Both the position numbers and the translations under genes were made by a program. This document shows positions 1 through 6,440 of a stretch of 12,882 bases of DNA, in pieces. Source of the stretch: Kiloniellaceae bacterium (GTDB lineage Bacteria > Pseudomonadota > Alphaproteobacteria > Kiloniellales > Kiloniellaceae). Where the stretch lies: the NCBI GenBank assembly GCA_028280915.1, contig JANQKX010000316.1, positions 1-12,882 of the forward strand, read 5' to 3'. The notes beneath the pieces were generated by a model. That model was given only the letters and a program-made list of their open reading frames with translations. It had not been told where the DNA came from and did not search any database. Position 1 is the first letter of the stretch. Each line of letters starts with the position of its first letter.

Positions 1-1633
1 AGGCTTGCGGCTCCGCCGGGGTCTTGCTGTTGGTCCAATAGCAGTACTTGTTGGCCGCCGGCGGGTTGATCACCCCGGCGATGTGGCCGGAGGCGCCGAG
101 CACGAACCTGACCGGGCCGCTAAAGGCCTGAGTGGCCGGATAGCTGGAAATCCAAGGGGCGATGTGATCGTCCTTGGTGGCCAGGAAATAAGACGGCGTC
201 TTGATGGCGCCGATGTCGATGGGAACGCCGTCCAGGGTCATGTGGCCGGGCTTCATCAGACCGTTGTCCATGTAGACCTGGCGCAGATAGGTCAGCAGCA
301 TGGTGGCCGGCAAGCGGGTGGAATCCGAGTTCCAGTACAGCAGGTCGAAGGGCATGGGATCCCGGCCCAAGAGGTAGTTGTTGACCACGAAGGACCAGAT
401 CAGATCGTTCTCGCGCATCATATTGAACATGTCGGCCATGTGGTGGCCTTCCAAATATCCCTGTTCGGCCACATGGGCTTCCAGGGACTGGACCTGCTGC
501 TCGTCGATGAAGACCGAGACCTCGCCCACGTCCCGCAGATCCACCATGGTCGCCAAAAAGGTCGCCGAAGTGACCCGCTTGTCGCCCTTGGCCGCCAGGT
601 ACGCCAAGGTCGCCACCATTAAAATGCCGCCGATGCAAAAACCCAGCACGTTGATCCGGGATTCGCCCGTGGCCTGCTCGATGGCATCCAAGGCGGCCAA
701 GGGGCCTTCGCGCATGTAGTCCGCGAAATCCATGTGGGCCAGTTCCTTTTTGGGATTGACCCAGGACACGACGAACAGGGTATGGCCTTGATCCACGGCC
801 CATTTGATCAGGGAATTCTTGGGCTGCAGGTCCATGACGTAGAACTTATTGATCCAGGGCGGCACGAACAGCAAGGGCCGCTTGAACACCTGCGCCGTGC
901 TGGGCTCGTACTGAATGAGCTGCATGAGCTCGTTCTGAAAGACCACCTTGCCCGGCGTGGTGGCCACGTTCCGGCCCACCTCGAAGGCGCTCTCGTCGGT
1001 CATGGCGATCTTGAGCCGCCCCGCGCCCCGCTCCAGGTCCGCCAGCATGTTCTCCAGCCCATGCAGCAGGCTTTCGCCGCCGCTCTCGCGGGCATGGCGC
1101 AGCGCCGCCGGGTTGGTCATGAGGAAGTTGCTGGGCGCCAGGGCGCTGAGGTATTGGCGGGTGTAAAACGCGACCTTTTCCTTGTGCCGCTCATCGAGCC
1201 CTTCCACATCCCCCACCACCCCCTGGAGCCAATTGGCGGTCACCAGGTAGGATTGCTTCAGGTAATCAAAGACCGCATCCTCGTCCCAGGCCCGGTCCTT
1301 GAAGCGGCGGTCGCCCCGTTTCGGTTCGGCGACGGCTTGGCTTTCCTTGCCCAGCATCTTGTCCGTGGCGGCTTGCCACAGGCGCAGGTTTTCCTGCCAC
1401 AGCGTCAACTGCGCCTGGGCCAGCTTCGTTGGATCGGCCATGGCCTTGACCGCAAGTTCGGTAAAGGCCTCGCCGATCGCCTGGCTGTCCACGATGGAAA
1501 AGCCGCCGGCCCCCGCCTGCCGCTGGGCAAAGGCTTGGATGGCCCGTTGGCTGCGCTCCATGATGGCGGCCCATCTTTGGGCGATCTCGGCCTGGTCCGC
1601 TGCGTTCGGATCCGGTGGTGGGGCTGCGGTCAT
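1..1633 (-). CDS. phaC: Class I poly(3-hydroxyalkanoate) synthase, C-terminus cut by window edge
   Basis: This enzyme polymerises (R)-3-hydroxyacyl-CoA into polyhydroxyalkanoate at the surface of cytoplasmic storage granules. 544 codons are present and the frame is still open at base 1; class I synthases are usually near 590 residues, so a few tens are missing. The N-terminal PhaC domain is recognisable (RRFKDRAWDED, then YLVTANWL). The alpha/beta-hydrolase part has the modified lipase box LGFCIGG with nucleophile Cys333, and KDDHIAPW and SGHIAGVINPP supply Asp489 and His517, the expected triad spacing. ATG at 1633 is chosen because AGGAGG (1639-1644) lies 5 nt upstream. The potF-like gene lies upstream but is separated by a terminator, so phaC is probably transcribed on its own. 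Identity is clear; substrate chain length is inferred from the class. Confidence 0.96.
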   Translation of the reverse strand, partial: MTAAPPPDPNAADQAEIAQRWAAIMERSQRAIQAFAQRQAGAGGFSIVDSQAIGEAFTELAVKAMADPTKLAQAQLTLWQENLRLWQAATDKMLGKESQAVAEPKRGDRRFKDRAWDEDAVFDYLKQSYLVTANWLQGVVGDVEGLDERHKEKVAFYTRQYLSALAPSNFLMTNPAALRHARESGGESLLHGLENMLADLERGAGRLKIAMTDESAFEVGRNVATTPGKVVFQNELMQLIQYEPSTAQVFKRPLLFVPPWINKFYVMDLQPKNSLIKWAVDQGHTLFVVSWVNPKKELAHMDFADYMREGPLAALDAIEQATGESRINVLGFCIGGILMVATLAYLAAKGDKRVTSATFLATMVDLRDVGEVSVFIDEQQVQSLEAHVAEQGYLEGHHMADMFNMMRENDLIWSFVVNNYLLGRDPMPFDLLYWNSDSTRLPATMLLTYLRQVYMDNGLMKPGHMTLDGVPIDIGAIKTPSYFLATKDDHIAPWISSYPATQAFSGPVRFVLGASGHIAGVINPPAANKYCYWTNSKTPAEPQA

Positions 1634-1736
1634 GGCATCCTCCTCAAACGGCCGCTGCCCCGCGCTTCGGGATCTGGTCTTCTTTTGCGATCCCCATTAA
1701 TCGCGGCGGCAGGCCTGGGCGTGTTCTCGAGCCGTT

Positions 1737-1765
1737 AGTATGTTCTCTCCCCTTTGTTTTTTCAA
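1737..1765 (-). promoter_or_regulatory. Candidate housekeeping promoter for phaC
   Basis: Reading on the minus strand, TTGAAA (1765-1760) is followed after exactly 17 nt by CATACT (1742-1737), a 5/6 and 4/6 match to the sigma-70 hexamers. It lies between the upstream terminator and phaC and would give a leader of roughly 95 nt. Position and spacing are good; the -10 is weak, so this is a prediction. Confidence 0.4.
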
Positions 1766-1776
1766 ACCCTGCCCGC

Positions 1777-1809
1777 CAAAACAGAACGGGCCGGCAGATG
1801 CCGGCCCGT
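1777..1809 (-). terminator. Rho-independent terminator closing the polyamine transporter operon
   Basis: A perfect 10-bp GC-rich stem (ACGGGCCGGC at 1786-1795 with GCCGGCCCGT at 1800-1809) closes a 4-nt loop. On the minus strand it is followed by the U-rich run TTCTGTTTT (1785-1777). It begins 25 nt after the stop codon of the potF-like gene and separates that operon from phaC. The T tract is only on the minus-strand side, so it acts in that direction. Confidence 0.85.
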
Positions 1810-1834
1810 CCAAAGCTGGATCAAAAGACCCAGT

Positions 1835-2869
1835 TTATTTCTGCAGTTCGGTCCAGATGGCCGTGTAGATCGCCTGCACGTCCGGCGAGCACGGCGGCAC
1901 GAAATGGCCCGACGCCTTGAACTCCTCGGGGATAATGACCTCCGTGGCGGTCGCCATGTCCTCGGGCATGAATTCCGCCGAGCCCTTGACGCCATTGGCG
2001 TAGCGGGCGAAGGCGGAGATCAGGGCCGCGTTTTCCGGCTCCATGATGAAGTTCAAGAAGGTCTTAGCCTCTTCCACGTTCTTGGCGTCGGCCAGGATGC
2101 CCACGCTGTCCATCCACAAGGAATAACCCTCGCGGGGATAGCCGTAGTGGATGTCCGGATTTTGCAGCCGGGCCCGGAAAGCCGCCCCGTTCCAGTACAA
2201 CGACGCGGCCATGTCGCCGGCGGCGATCTTCTCGATCACACCGTATTCCATGGAGAGCCATTTCGGCTTGGCTTCCAGCAAAAGGTCGCGGACCTTTTTC
2301 AAGGCCTCCTTGTCGCTGGTGCAGGGCTCGCTGCCCACATAGCGCAGGGCCGTGCCGATGACGTCGCCCATTTCCGGCGCCACGTTGATCTTGCCCACCA
2401 ATTCCTCCGGCGGATCGAAAATGATCGAGGAGGTGTTGATATCCCCGTCATAAACGGCGGTATCGACCATCACGCCCACGCTGCCCCACTGCCATGGAAC
2501 GGTATAGTGGCGGCCGGGATCCCAATCCACGTCCTTCCACTGATCTTCCAGGTTTTCGAAGTTGGGCATTTGATCGGGGCGGGCCTCCAGCAGCAGGCCT
2601 TCCTCGATCCAAATGGGCACGTAGTTGGACGACGGCACCACCATGTCGAAGCCGTGTCCGCCGGCCTTGATCTTGGCAAGGGCGCTGTCGTTGTCGTCAT
2701 AGCCGGTGACCGTCACCTTGATGCCGGTCTCCTTTTCGAATTTTTCGATCAGTTCAGGGTTGGTGTAATTGCCCCAGTTGAAGAGGTTCAATTCACCCTC
2801 GGCACTGGCCGGCCCGTTAGAAAACATCATGGAGACGCCCAGGGCGGCGATTAAAACTTTCAGTTTCAT
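1835..2869 (-). CDS. potF: Periplasmic spermidine/putrescine-type binding protein of an ABC importer
   Basis: The protein captures a polyamine in the periplasm and delivers it to the PotH/PotI channel. It has 344 residues, normal for the PotD/PotF family. Residues 1-23 are a Sec signal peptide (basic MKLK, hydrophobic core, likely cut after ASA). The mature start has LFNWGNYTNPEL, matching the family NW-x-x-Y ligand motif (Trp32), followed by VVPSSNYV and by LWMDSVGI, whose W-x-D resembles the amine-contacting pair of PotD/PotF. An open frame extends 13 codons further upstream, but ATG 2869 is preferred: GGAGAG (2875-2880) precedes it by 5 nt and the signal peptide then begins correctly. It is the last gene of the operon, 45 nt after potI. 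Whether the ligand is putrescine, spermidine or another amine cannot be fixed, so the symbol is a family call. Confidence 0.9.
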   Translation of the reverse strand: MKLKVLIAALGVSMMFSNGPASAEGELNLFNWGNYTNPELIEKFEKETGIKVTVTGYDDNDSALAKIKAGGHGFDMVVPSSNYVPIWIEEGLLLEARPDQMPNFENLEDQWKDVDWDPGRHYTVPWQWGSVGVMVDTAVYDGDINTSSIIFDPPEELVGKINVAPEMGDVIGTALRYVGSEPCTSDKEALKKVRDLLLEAKPKWLSMEYGVIEKIAAGDMAASLYWNGAAFRARLQNPDIHYGYPREGYSLWMDSVGILADAKNVEEAKTFLNFIMEPENAALISAFARYANGVKGSAEFMPEDMATATEVIIPEEFKASGHFVPPCSPDVQAIYTAIWTELQK

Positions 2870-2914
2870 ACAAACTCTCCCCTTCTTATGATTGATATTG
2901 TTGTGCAAAAAAGG

Positions 2915-3778
2915 TTAGCGCTTTTCCTTGTTTAGGAAAAAGAAAATCGTCACCACCACCACCGAAATGGCGAGCAGGACGGTGGAAATCGCGTTGACCT
3001 CGGGGGTGATCACCCGCCGTAACTGGCCCAGCATGTAGGTGGGCAAGGTATCCTGGCCGGCGGATTTCACCAACTCGGTGATCACCACATCGTCCAGCGA
3101 GATCACGAAGGCCAACATGAAACCCGCCAGGATGCCCGGCCACAACAGGGGCAAGGTGACCCGCTTGAAGGCCTTCAGGGGCGTGGCGTAAAGGTCGGCG
3201 GCGGCGGTTTCCAAGGTCAGGTCCATGCCTTCCAGCCGGGCGCGGATGGGCAGATAGGCAAAGGGAATGCAAAAGGCCGTGTGGGCCAGGATCAAATACG
3301 CCATGCCATGGTAGTCGGTGGCGGCCCGGATCACGGCGAAGACGATCAGCAAGGCCACCGCGGTGACGATTTCCGGCACCATGAGGGGCTGATTGATCAA
3401 GGCGTACACCAGGGTCAAGCCCTTGTAGGGGCTGGTGCGGGTGGTGCCCAACGCCGCCATGGTGGCCACCGCGGTGGAGATCACCGCCGCGGATATGGCC
3501 AATACCAGGGAGCGGATGGTGGCTTCCTGCACCAGCTCGTTTTCCCAGGCGGAATAGTACCAGCGCAGGGACAGCCCTTCCCAAATGGCCAGAGACGAAC
3601 CATGGTTGAAGGAATAGACCACCAAGGGCACCAAGGGGGCGTAGAGCACTAGGAAACACAAAACGGCAATGCCGGTGAACCCGGTCATGCGCTTGACGGA
3701 AAAAGGCCGGCCCCGCCTTGTGTTTGCGCCCAGCCTTGGGTTTGCGCCTTGCCTTGGATTTGAAACCGTGTCGCTCAT
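2915..3778 (-). CDS. potI: Polyamine ABC transporter inner-membrane permease (PotI/PotC type)
   Basis: This is one of two channel subunits of the importer. It has 287 residues, with a first membrane helix near residues 32-54 and about six helices in all. The cytoplasmic EAA loop that docks on the ATPase is clear (around ETAAADLYATPLKAFKR, followed by LPLLWPGILAG). It is close to PotI/PotC in length and in the FVISLDDVVIT segment. Its ATG lies 1 nt after the potH stop (TGA-C-ATG), so translation is probably coupled. Oddity: the N-terminal cytoplasmic tail carries three copies of a hexapeptide (SNPRQG, ANPRLG, ANTRRG) from an 18-bp tandem repeat, making a basic extension before the first helix. 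A later start at Met31 (KRMTGF) would skip it, but no better ribosome site was seen there. Confidence 0.93.
   Translation of the reverse strand: MSDTVSNPRQGANPRLGANTRRGRPFSVKRMTGFTGIAVLCFLVLYAPLVPLVVYSFNHGSSLAIWEGLSLRWYYSAWENELVQEATIRSLVLAISAAVISTAVATMAALGTTRTSPYKGLTLVYALINQPLMVPEIVTAVALLIVFAVIRAATDYHGMAYLILAHTAFCIPFAYLPIRARLEGMDLTLETAAADLYATPLKAFKRVTLPLLWPGILAGFMLAFVISLDDVVITELVKSAGQDTLPTYMLGQLRRVITPEVNAISTVLLAISVVVVTIFFFLNKEKR
3715..3768. repeat. Three 18-bp tandem repeats inside the potI N-terminus
   Basis: Units at 3715-3732, 3733-3750 and 3751-3768 each begin GCCTTG on the plus strand and continue with a GTTTGCGCC-like core. The first two differ at few positions and the third is more diverged. 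The period is a multiple of three, so the potI frame is kept and the repeat reads as a degenerate hexapeptide. It probably arose by replication slippage. Confidence 0.85.
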
Positions 3779-3779
3779 G

Positions 3780-4739
3780 TCAGTGGCGCCCGCTGTCCTG
3801 TTTGGCCACGCCGCGCACGTAGATCAGCAGCGCCACCATCACCATCGCCAACAAGGTAAGAGCCAGGGCCGAGCCCAAGGGCCAGTTCCGCCCTTGTCCG
3901 AACTGCAAGGCGATCAGGTTGCCCAGCATCATGTTCTTGCCGCCGCCCAAGATCCGCGGCGTCACATAGGCTCCCAGCGAGGGAATAAAGACCAGGATGG
4001 AGCCGGCGACGATGCCCGGTTTGGCCAGAGGCAAAATGATGCGCCGCAGGACCTTCATGCGCGTGGCATAGAGGTCGTAGCCAGCTTCCACCAGGCGGAA
4101 GTCGAACTTTTCCATGGAGGCGTAGATCGGCAGCACCATCAGGGGCAGATAGACATAGGTCATGCCCACCATGATGGCGAAATCGGTGAACAGCATCTGG
4201 ATCGGCTGTTCAATGATGCCGGTGGACATGAGGATCGTATTGATCACGCCCTTGTTGCGGATCAGCTCCATGATCGCGAAGGTTCGGATCAGCAGATTGA
4301 CCCAGAAGGGGATGGTGATGAGAAACAGCCAAACGTTACGGGTCTCCCGCGGCCGGGTCGCGATGAAATAGGCGGTGGGGAATCCCAGCACGAATGCGGT
4401 CAAGGTGGTCAGCAAGGAGAGCCTGACCGAGCGCCAGAGGATCGACATATGGGCGTCGGCCACGGAAAGGGTGCCCTCGAAGATATCCCGCTGCATAAAG
4501 ACGCTGAACCAGCCGTCGAGGGAAAAGGCCCATTCGATGCCGCCGTAATCACCCGGTGTCAGGAAGGAATAAATGATGACCACGAAAAGCGGCCCGGACG
4601 CGGCGCAAAGCAAAATGATGAGCGCCGGTGTGTTGAGCAGCCAGTGGGCGCGCACCCGGGCCTTGCGCGCCCGTTCCGCCGAAGCCTGGACCTGGGATCC
4701 TGTCCCCGTGCCGGGCGCTTTTGTCTGTGCCTCCCCCAT
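3780..4739 (-). CDS. potH: Polyamine ABC transporter inner-membrane permease (PotH/PotB type)
   Basis: This is the second channel subunit, pairing with PotI in the inner membrane. It has 319 residues. A 30-residue basic cytoplasmic tail precedes helix 1 (ALIILLCAASGPLFVVII). The large periplasmic segment after it (with FSLDGWFSVF) is typical of PotB/PotH. FWVNLLIRTFA and the EAA loop (EAGYDLYATRMKVLRR, then LPLAKPGIVAG) are hallmarks of the family. ATG 4739 follows the potG stop by 2 nt, so it is expected to be translated by ribosomes coming off potG. The gene is intact, with no frameshift. Confidence 0.94.
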   Translation of the reverse strand: MGEAQTKAPGTGTGSQVQASAERARKARVRAHWLLNTPALIILLCAASGPLFVVIIYSFLTPGDYGGIEWAFSLDGWFSVFMQRDIFEGTLSVADAHMSILWRSVRLSLLTTLTAFVLGFPTAYFIATRPRETRNVWLFLITIPFWVNLLIRTFAIMELIRNKGVINTILMSTGIIEQPIQMLFTDFAIMVGMTYVYLPLMVLPIYASMEKFDFRLVEAGYDLYATRMKVLRRIILPLAKPGIVAGSILVFIPSLGAYVTPRILGGGKNMMLGNLIALQFGQGRNWPLGSALALTLLAMVMVALLIYVRGVAKQDSGRH

Positions 4740-4741
4740 GC

Positions 4742-5845
4742 CTAGTTCCGCACCACTTGAACGCCGTTGGATTCAATGGAAACACCGACGGGCATGCCTT
4801 CGGAAAAGGTCAATTCATCGTCCCGGGAGTTTTGAATTCGGGACACGAAGGTGGTTCCGTCGCTCAACTCAACGTAATAGTGGGTATCCGTCCCCACGTA
4901 GACCACGTTCGCCAGGGTACCGCTGAGTTGTCCCGCGCCCTGGGCCGTCAATTTCGCATGCTCCCAACGGACCACGGCGGTCACGCTGTCCCCGGCGACC
5001 GGCGGCGCGACCCCGCCGGGCAGATCCGCCGTCACTTCCTCGCCCGCCGTCAGCTTAAGGGTCACCTTGCCGCCGGCGCTGTTAACGACCTGGGCGTTAA
5101 GAAAGTTCGTATCCCCGATAAAATCGGCGACAAATCGTTCGGCCGGGTGGTCATAGATGTCCCGGGGCGTACCCAGCTGGAGAATCTTGCCCTGGTTCAT
5201 CACCGCTACCCGGTTGGACATGGTCAGGGCTTCTTCCTGGTCATGGGTGACGAAAACGAAGGTAATCCCGGTTTCGGACTGCAGGCGCTTCAACTCGATC
5301 TGCATGTCCTTGCGCAGCTTATAGTCCAGCGCCGACAATGGCTCGTCCAGCAACAGCACCTTGGGATGGGGCGCCAAGGCCCGGGCCAAGGCCACGCGCT
5401 GCTGCTGCCCGCCGGAGATCTGATCCGTGCGCCGATCCCGCAGTTCGGCCATTCTGACCAGAGTCAACATGGCGTCCACGGTCTGGCGCACCTCCCCGGC
5501 CGGTTTGCCGAGCATCTCCAGCCCGAAGGCGATGTTTTGGGCCACGGTCATGTGGGGAAACAAGGCATAGCTTTGAAAAACCGTGTTCACCGGGCGCTGA
5601 TAGGGCGGCAAGTGAGAGATTTCCGCTCCATCCAGCAAGATCTGGCCGGCGGTGGGATGTTCAAAGCCGGCGATCATGCGCAGCAAGGTCGTCTTGCCGC
5701 AGCCGGACGGCCCCAAAAGGGTCAGAAACTCGTTTTGCTGAATGTCGATGGATACCTCATCGACCGCTCGAAACGCCTGGGCGCCCGTACCGAATACCTT
5801 CGTTACCCCTTTGACCTGGACGGCAAAGTCGGTATCGCCTCGCAT
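4742..5845 (-). CDS. potG: Polyamine ABC transporter ATP-binding subunit (PotG/PotA type)
   Basis: This ATPase energises polyamine uptake on the cytoplasmic face of PotH/PotI. Numbered from ATG 5845 it has 367 residues. Motifs in order are Walker A GPSGCGKTT (45-53), Q-loop Gln91 in VFQSYALFPHMT, signature SGGQQQRVALARAL (144-157), Walker B LLLDEP with D-loop SALD (164-174), and switch His201 in VTHDQEEA. The last third is a TOBE-type regulatory domain, as in PotA/PotG. An in-frame TTG three codons upstream (5854) is the alternative start; ATG is preferred because of codon type and a GGGGGA ribosome site about 10 nt before it. No other start exists before an upstream in-frame TAG. It is the first gene of the four-gene operon; its promoter should lie in the 5855-6240 region. 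Confidence 0.95.
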   Translation of the reverse strand: MRGDTDFAVQVKGVTKVFGTGAQAFRAVDEVSIDIQQNEFLTLLGPSGCGKTTLLRMIAGFEHPTAGQILLDGAEISHLPPYQRPVNTVFQSYALFPHMTVAQNIAFGLEMLGKPAGEVRQTVDAMLTLVRMAELRDRRTDQISGGQQQRVALARALAPHPKVLLLDEPLSALDYKLRKDMQIELKRLQSETGITFVFVTHDQEEALTMSNRVAVMNQGKILQLGTPRDIYDHPAERFVADFIGDTNFLNAQVVNSAGGKVTLKLTAGEEVTADLPGGVAPPVAGDSVTAVVRWEHAKLTAQGAGQLSGTLANVVYVGTDTHYYVELSDGTTFVSRIQNSRDDELTFSEGMPVGVSIESNGVQVVRN

Positions 5846-5939
5846 CTCGTTCAATTCCCCCGCCCCTCGAACTTTTTTCGTTTTTGCCTCGGTTTGCCGG
5901 GTCTAGGGCCACCGGCCGGAACCACGCCCCAACAAACCC

Positions 5940-5975
5940 AGCGAGACGAGGGTTCTAAACCGCCAGCCTCGCTCG
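5940..5975. promoter_or_regulatory. Inverted repeat in the potG leader
   Basis: AGCGAG (5940-5945) pairs with CTCGCT (5968-5973). An overlapping alternative, CGAGG (5947-5951) with CCTCG (5967-5971), would exclude it. It lies about 95-130 nt upstream of potG and could be part of its 5' leader RNA or an operator. Function unknown. Confidence 0.3.
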
Positions 5976-6173
5976 GGCCAAATCGATGGGCTAAAATTCC
6001 CAAGCATTATCTTGGTATAATTGGCAGTGCTCTCGCAAGCCCATTTGCTCATTAGTTTCAGATGTCAAGAAATGGCGTCCTGCGGTCATGTTTTCCGTCG
6101 TCGTCATTTAAACCGGCCCTTTGCTCGACCAGAAACGCTTGAGCGAAACATTTCAAATTCCGGGATTCGGGGG

Positions 6174-6194
6174 CCGCCCCAGCCGACGGGGCGG
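6174..6194. promoter_or_regulatory. GC-rich hairpin in the divergent region
   Basis: A perfect 7-bp stem, CCGCCCC (6174-6180) with GGGGCGG (6188-6194), closes a 7-nt loop. No T tract follows on either strand, so it is not a typical intrinsic terminator. It could be an RNA structure or a protein-binding dyad. Confidence 0.35.
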
Positions 6195-6312
6195 TGCACA
6201 AGATCATGGACCACGTCCCGGCAAGCGTCGATCGGCGATCCCGGAACTTGACGCATTCCCGGTTACGTAAATCTGAGAATTAACCAAATATTATAATGCT
6301 TTACGGGAAATT

Positions 6313-6336
6313 GATGATGTGTCATCTTACAGATGA
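6313..6336. promoter_or_regulatory. Overlapping operator-like dyads upstream of the GMC gene
   Basis: TCATCT (6322-6327) and AGATGA (6331-6336) form a perfect 6-bp inverted repeat around TAC. The left arm also pairs with GATGA at 6313-6317. Three half-sites at regular spacing, about 40-60 bp upstream of the EcfG-type promoter, fit a transcription-factor site, but the factor is unknown. Confidence 0.4.
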
Positions 6337-6371
6337 GCATTGCCCGTCGGTTCCTGCCCAATCACTGTTAA

Positions 6372-6396
6372 GGAACTTGTGGAATATGGGACCGTT
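6372..6396 (+). promoter_or_regulatory. EcfG-type general stress response promoter of the GMC dehydrogenase unit
   Basis: GGAAC (6372-6376) is followed after exactly 16 nt by CGTT (6393-6396). This is a full match to the GGAAC-N16/17-CGTT consensus of the alphaproteobacterial general stress sigma factor EcfG/SigT. Transcription would start near 6403, giving a leader of roughly 40 nt before ATG 6441. Manual inspection found no other copy with correct spacing in the window. Confidence 0.7.
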
Positions 6397-6407
6397 AGGT
6401 CCATATT
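6383..6407. promoter_or_regulatory. Inverted repeat centred on the EcfG-type -10 element
   Basis: AATATGGGACC (6383-6393) and GGTCCATATT (6398-6407) are complementary apart from one bulged base, with a GTTA centre. The -10 CGTT falls in the middle, so a protein bound here would cover the -10 and the start site. An operator is inferred from position; the sequence shows only the dyad. Confidence 0.45.
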
Positions 6408-6440
6408 GAATTGAGTTCTTGGGAACCGAGGAAATCACGC

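Larger units (their letters stand above)
5855..6440. other. Non-coding divergent region between potG and the GMC dehydrogenase gene
   Basis: No convincing gene is seen here. The right half is markedly more AT-rich than the coding flanks. For potG (minus), a perfect TTGACA -35 lies at 6068-6063, but the sequence 16-18 nt downstream (AATGGG) is a poor -10. A strong-looking TATAAT at 6292-6297 (plus) has no matching -35. Four inverted repeats and the EcfG-type promoter inside this region are listed separately. The density of dyads suggests that both divergent units are regulated from here. Confidence 0.7.

Noticed and set aside
5..1738. Long plus-strand open frames opposite phaC (5-622 and 734-1738)
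   Set aside because: They are the antisense of a clear PHA synthase with an intact triad; the products are Gly/His/Arg-rich with no family features, as expected for antisense frames in high-GC DNA.
1754..4745. Long plus-strand open frames opposite potF and potH (1754-2854, 3669-4745)
   Set aside because: Antisense of well-recognised transporter genes; compositions are His/Gln/Gly-rich and there is no ribosome site or domain.
6022..6037. Sigma-54-like site (GG and GC at -24/-12 spacing, plus strand)
   Set aside because: Only partial match outside the GG/GC core, about 400 bp from the next gene, and no enhancer-binding protein site or gene nearby.
4721..6055. 444-codon plus-strand frame opposite potG running into the intergenic region
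   Set aside because: potG on the other strand has every ABC ATPase motif. This frame carries none and is an antisense artefact.
6058..6207. Possible 49-aa gene on the minus strand within the divergent region
   Set aside because: No ribosome binding site before its ATG, no export or domain features, and it crosses a GC-rich hairpin; a chance frame is likelier.
6021..6251. 76-codon plus-strand frame in the divergent region
   Set aside because: No ribosome site, no recognisable sequence, and AT content and dyads point to non-coding DNA.
6243..6270. A second GGAAC followed by CGTA upstream of the GMC gene
   Set aside because: Spacing is 18 nt and the -10 is imperfect, so it does not meet the EcfG consensus.
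6292..6297. TATAAT hexamer as a housekeeping promoter for the GMC gene
   Set aside because: No acceptable -35 at 16-18 nt upstream.
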